Under the pieces are notes generated by a model, which was given only the letters and a program-made list of their open reading frames with translations, did not search any database and was not told the origin of the DNA. Below are positions 62,838 through 64,000 of a DNA stretch of 64,000 nucleotides, in pieces. Made by a program: the position numbers and the translations under genes. This DNA comes from JAEUMD01 sp044222395. GTDB lineage: Bacteria; Pseudomonadota; Alphaproteobacteria; Rhizobiales; Hyphomicrobiaceae. The stretch spans positions 145,741-209,740 of the forward strand of contig JBGANK010000001.1 in the NCBI GenBank assembly GCA_044222395.1, given 5' to 3'. Each line of letters opens with the position of its first letter. Positions within the stretch are counted from its first letter, which is position 1.

Positions 62838-63604
62838 GGTCGGCGCTCCATCGGCACCGTCACGGCGACCATCGGACCAAGTGGAGCCCCCGAATCGCTG
62901 CGACCGAGGCCGGTCGAGTAGAGGCGCGAGACAGAGCCATCCAGATAGAGAGCATTGGGTGTCGCCAGTCGATCTCGGAAAAGGCAAGCGAAAGCATGTA
63001 GCGTGACGGGCGTCTCGGCCAGCGCGAATACAACGCGATCCCCGTTGACGCCGACACCATTTCTGATGTGCCGCGAAGTGCCATCAGCTTGAAAGCGGGG
63101 ATGCAGCACACCATCGATGACCAGCATCGGGCCAGACTGGGTGGCGAAGAGCGGCTTCAACCCACCGGCCGCATAAGCGGTGCTTTCGGTGACGCCGGCC
63201 ATGCCTTTGGAAACATGAAACACGCCGTTGGGCCTCAAGTGAAAGTTGCCCGGGCCATCGCGCGTAACGAGCGCGTTCAGCTCGCGCCCGTCTTCAATGT
63301 AAAGGCCGACGGGGTTGCGATCCTCGTGATACATGCCCGCGTTCATGGCGAACACGAGCTTTTCATTTCGGCTTGTGACCGTCGCCGACAGGCGGTCGAA
63401 GTCCGCGAGCTTTTGGCCGTCCTTTCCCGCCAAGAAGAGGGAGATGGCATCGTTGCGCGCGTCGAACGTGCAAATCGTATAACGGGCGCCGGCATGGTCG
63501 AGAGGCGTGCAGTTGTCGCCAGCAAACGCGCACGCGGGCATACCCGATGCAAATGCTGCCGTCAGCAACACTTTGAACGAGGCATATGCGGATTGTGGAC
63601 CCAT
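62834..63604 (-). CDS. Exported phosphodiester glycosidase (NAGPA-like) family protein
   Basis: The 256-residue protein has a signal peptide (SFKVLLTAAFASGMPACAFA) and the phosphodiester glycosidase fold. Landmarks are KLVFAMNAGMYHEDRNPVGL, FATQSGPMLVIDGVLHPRF and ALYLDGSVSRLYSTGLG (LDGS active-site region). Members cleave sugar-phosphodiester bonds, for example in the mannose-6-phosphate uncovering enzyme. It is the first gene after a TPP riboswitch, and its stop overlaps the MmcQ gene by four bases, so thiamine status should control it. A link to thiamine chemistry is not established. The ATG at 63604 lies at the riboswitch end. Confidence 0.85.
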   Translation of the reverse strand: MGPQSAYASFKVLLTAAFASGMPACAFAGDNCTPLDHAGARYTICTFDARNDAISLFLAGKDGQKLADFDRLSATVTSRNEKLVFAMNAGMYHEDRNPVGLYIEDGRELNALVTRDGPGNFHLRPNGVFHVSKGMAGVTESTAYAAGGLKPLFATQSGPMLVIDGVLHPRFQADGTSRHIRNGVGVNGDRVVFALAETPVTLHAFACLFRDRLATPNALYLDGSVSRLYSTGLGRSDSGAPLGPMVAVTVPMERRP

Positions 63605-63610
63605 GCATCT

Positions 63611-63713
63611 CCGTCCCTTCGCCGGCATGACCCGGATCAGGTTCTAAGGGTGCTCGCACATTTGCGGAATAACACCGCGCGATCTCAGCCGGTTCGACCG
63701 GCGCCCCTCGGAA
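63611..63713 (-). promoter_or_regulatory. TPP (THI-element) riboswitch
   Basis: Read on the minus strand, the sequence runs GAGGGGCGCCGG, then GGCTGAGATCG, then CACCCTTAGAACCTGATCCG and GTCATGCCGGCGAAGGGACGG. The CTGAGA and ACCCTT-GAACCTGATCCGG blocks are the conserved ligand-binding core. It ends next to the ribosome binding site of the glycosidase gene, so translational control is likely. It governs the glycosidase / MmcQ / thiC operon. Confidence 0.95.
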
Positions 63714-63933
63714 CGGTTCGATATTGGGGGCGCATTCCGCGAAACGCAAGGCTTGTCCTCAAGGAGCTTACTGCAGCGCGTCGCGCCTCAGCGGTGACAG
63801 AATTCGATACGGGCGCATTGATGCCTGCTTGTCGCCGCATCAGCGCCGCGAATCGAAGTCACTCTTTGACCGTCCTAAGCGGGAAAAAACTCGGACGGCC
63901 GGCACCTTGCGGAAGGTGCCGGCTGCCACCAAC
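63714..63933. other. Divergent leader region right of the TPP riboswitch
   Basis: About 220 bases that should hold the thiC-operon promoter and the promoter of the partial gene at the right edge. A perfect 11-bp hairpin, GCCGGCACCTT-gcgg-AAGGTGCCGGC, lies at 63898-63923, ten bases before the partial gene's ATG. No T-run follows, so it is more likely a leader structure than a terminator. Confidence 0.5.
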
Positions 63934-64000
63934 ATGGGGGATACCGCCTTGGACAATCAACGCAGCTACTGGACCATCGCCACGCGCGATTTGCGCAACG
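63934..64000 (+). CDS. Partial coding sequence at the right edge
   Basis: Only about 22 codons are present: MGDTALDNQRSYWTIATRDL then RN. The open frame and the position after a divergent promoter region suggest a real gene start, but no family can be told. A TTG at 63949 is an alternative start. Confidence 0.35.
   Translation, partial: MGDTALDNQRSYWTIATRDLRN

Overview
The window looks like a GC-rich chromosomal segment of an alphaproteobacterium, most likely Hyphomicrobiales (inference). The pointers are an HdaA-type replication regulator, the helicase / S4 protein / FdxA / CarD gene order, ETF-quinone oxidoreductase, DUF3108 and DUF2066 proteins, an STAS-fused MCE-type lipid transporter, and typical alphaproteobacterial intergenic repeats. 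No rRNA, tRNA or CRISPR array was seen. Most of the window is housekeeping DNA.

Layout. 1-8.1 kb (minus strand): a J-domain fragment, then a tight run transcribed toward the window start: DUF2066 protein, CDP-alcohol phosphatidyltransferase, AI-2E-family membrane protein, hdaA, ppk, ppx. 8.4-16.9 kb (plus): purM, a Bcr/CflA MFS exporter, purN, a cytochrome P450, and a three-gene MCE transporter (STAS-permease, ATPase, MCE-auxiliary fusion). 17-25.9 kb: cytochrome c and ndk (minus), GYF_2 membrane protein, DUF3147, ABC-F ATPase, GST, gamma-glutamylcyclotransferase, and a YHS-related protein with a shortened domain. 26-38 kb: DUF4261 protein, glyS, a second J-domain protein, ispE, TPR protein, ETF-QO, uracil-DNA glycosylase, GyrI-like protein, moaB. 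38-47 kb: carD with a histone-H1-like tail, fdxA, S4 protein, SUV3-like helicase, DUF3108 protein, rpmB. 47.6-58.8 kb: a receptor fusing a periplasmic binding protein to a pentameric ligand-gated ion channel, a lytic transglycosylase, a DUF302 protein, an acyl-CoA dehydrogenase, a large protein with two helix-hairpin-helix repeats, a DMT permease, a YihY/BrkB protein and a small secreted protein. 58.8-60.1 kb: a complete IS5-type element with 16-bp inverted repeats and a CTAG duplication. 60.3-63.7 kb: a TPP-riboswitch operon on the minus strand (phosphodiester glycosidase, MmcQ/YjbR protein, thiC).

The most interesting signals are these. (1) Paired REP-like palindromes lie inside the reading frames of both thiC and the neighbouring MmcQ gene and are translated as SDPAGLTP / GVRPAG(S/A)DP peptides. 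(2) An approximately 764-residue protein joins a type-1 periplasmic-binding domain to a pLGIC channel. (3) A thiamine operon opens with a phosphodiester glycosidase. (4) A YHS-family protein appears to have lost the middle of its domain. (5) CarD carries an Ala/Lys/Pro-rich tail as long as its regulatory domain. (6) Two dispersed intergenic repeat families are present, and one copy of each lies back to back between ispE and the TPR gene.
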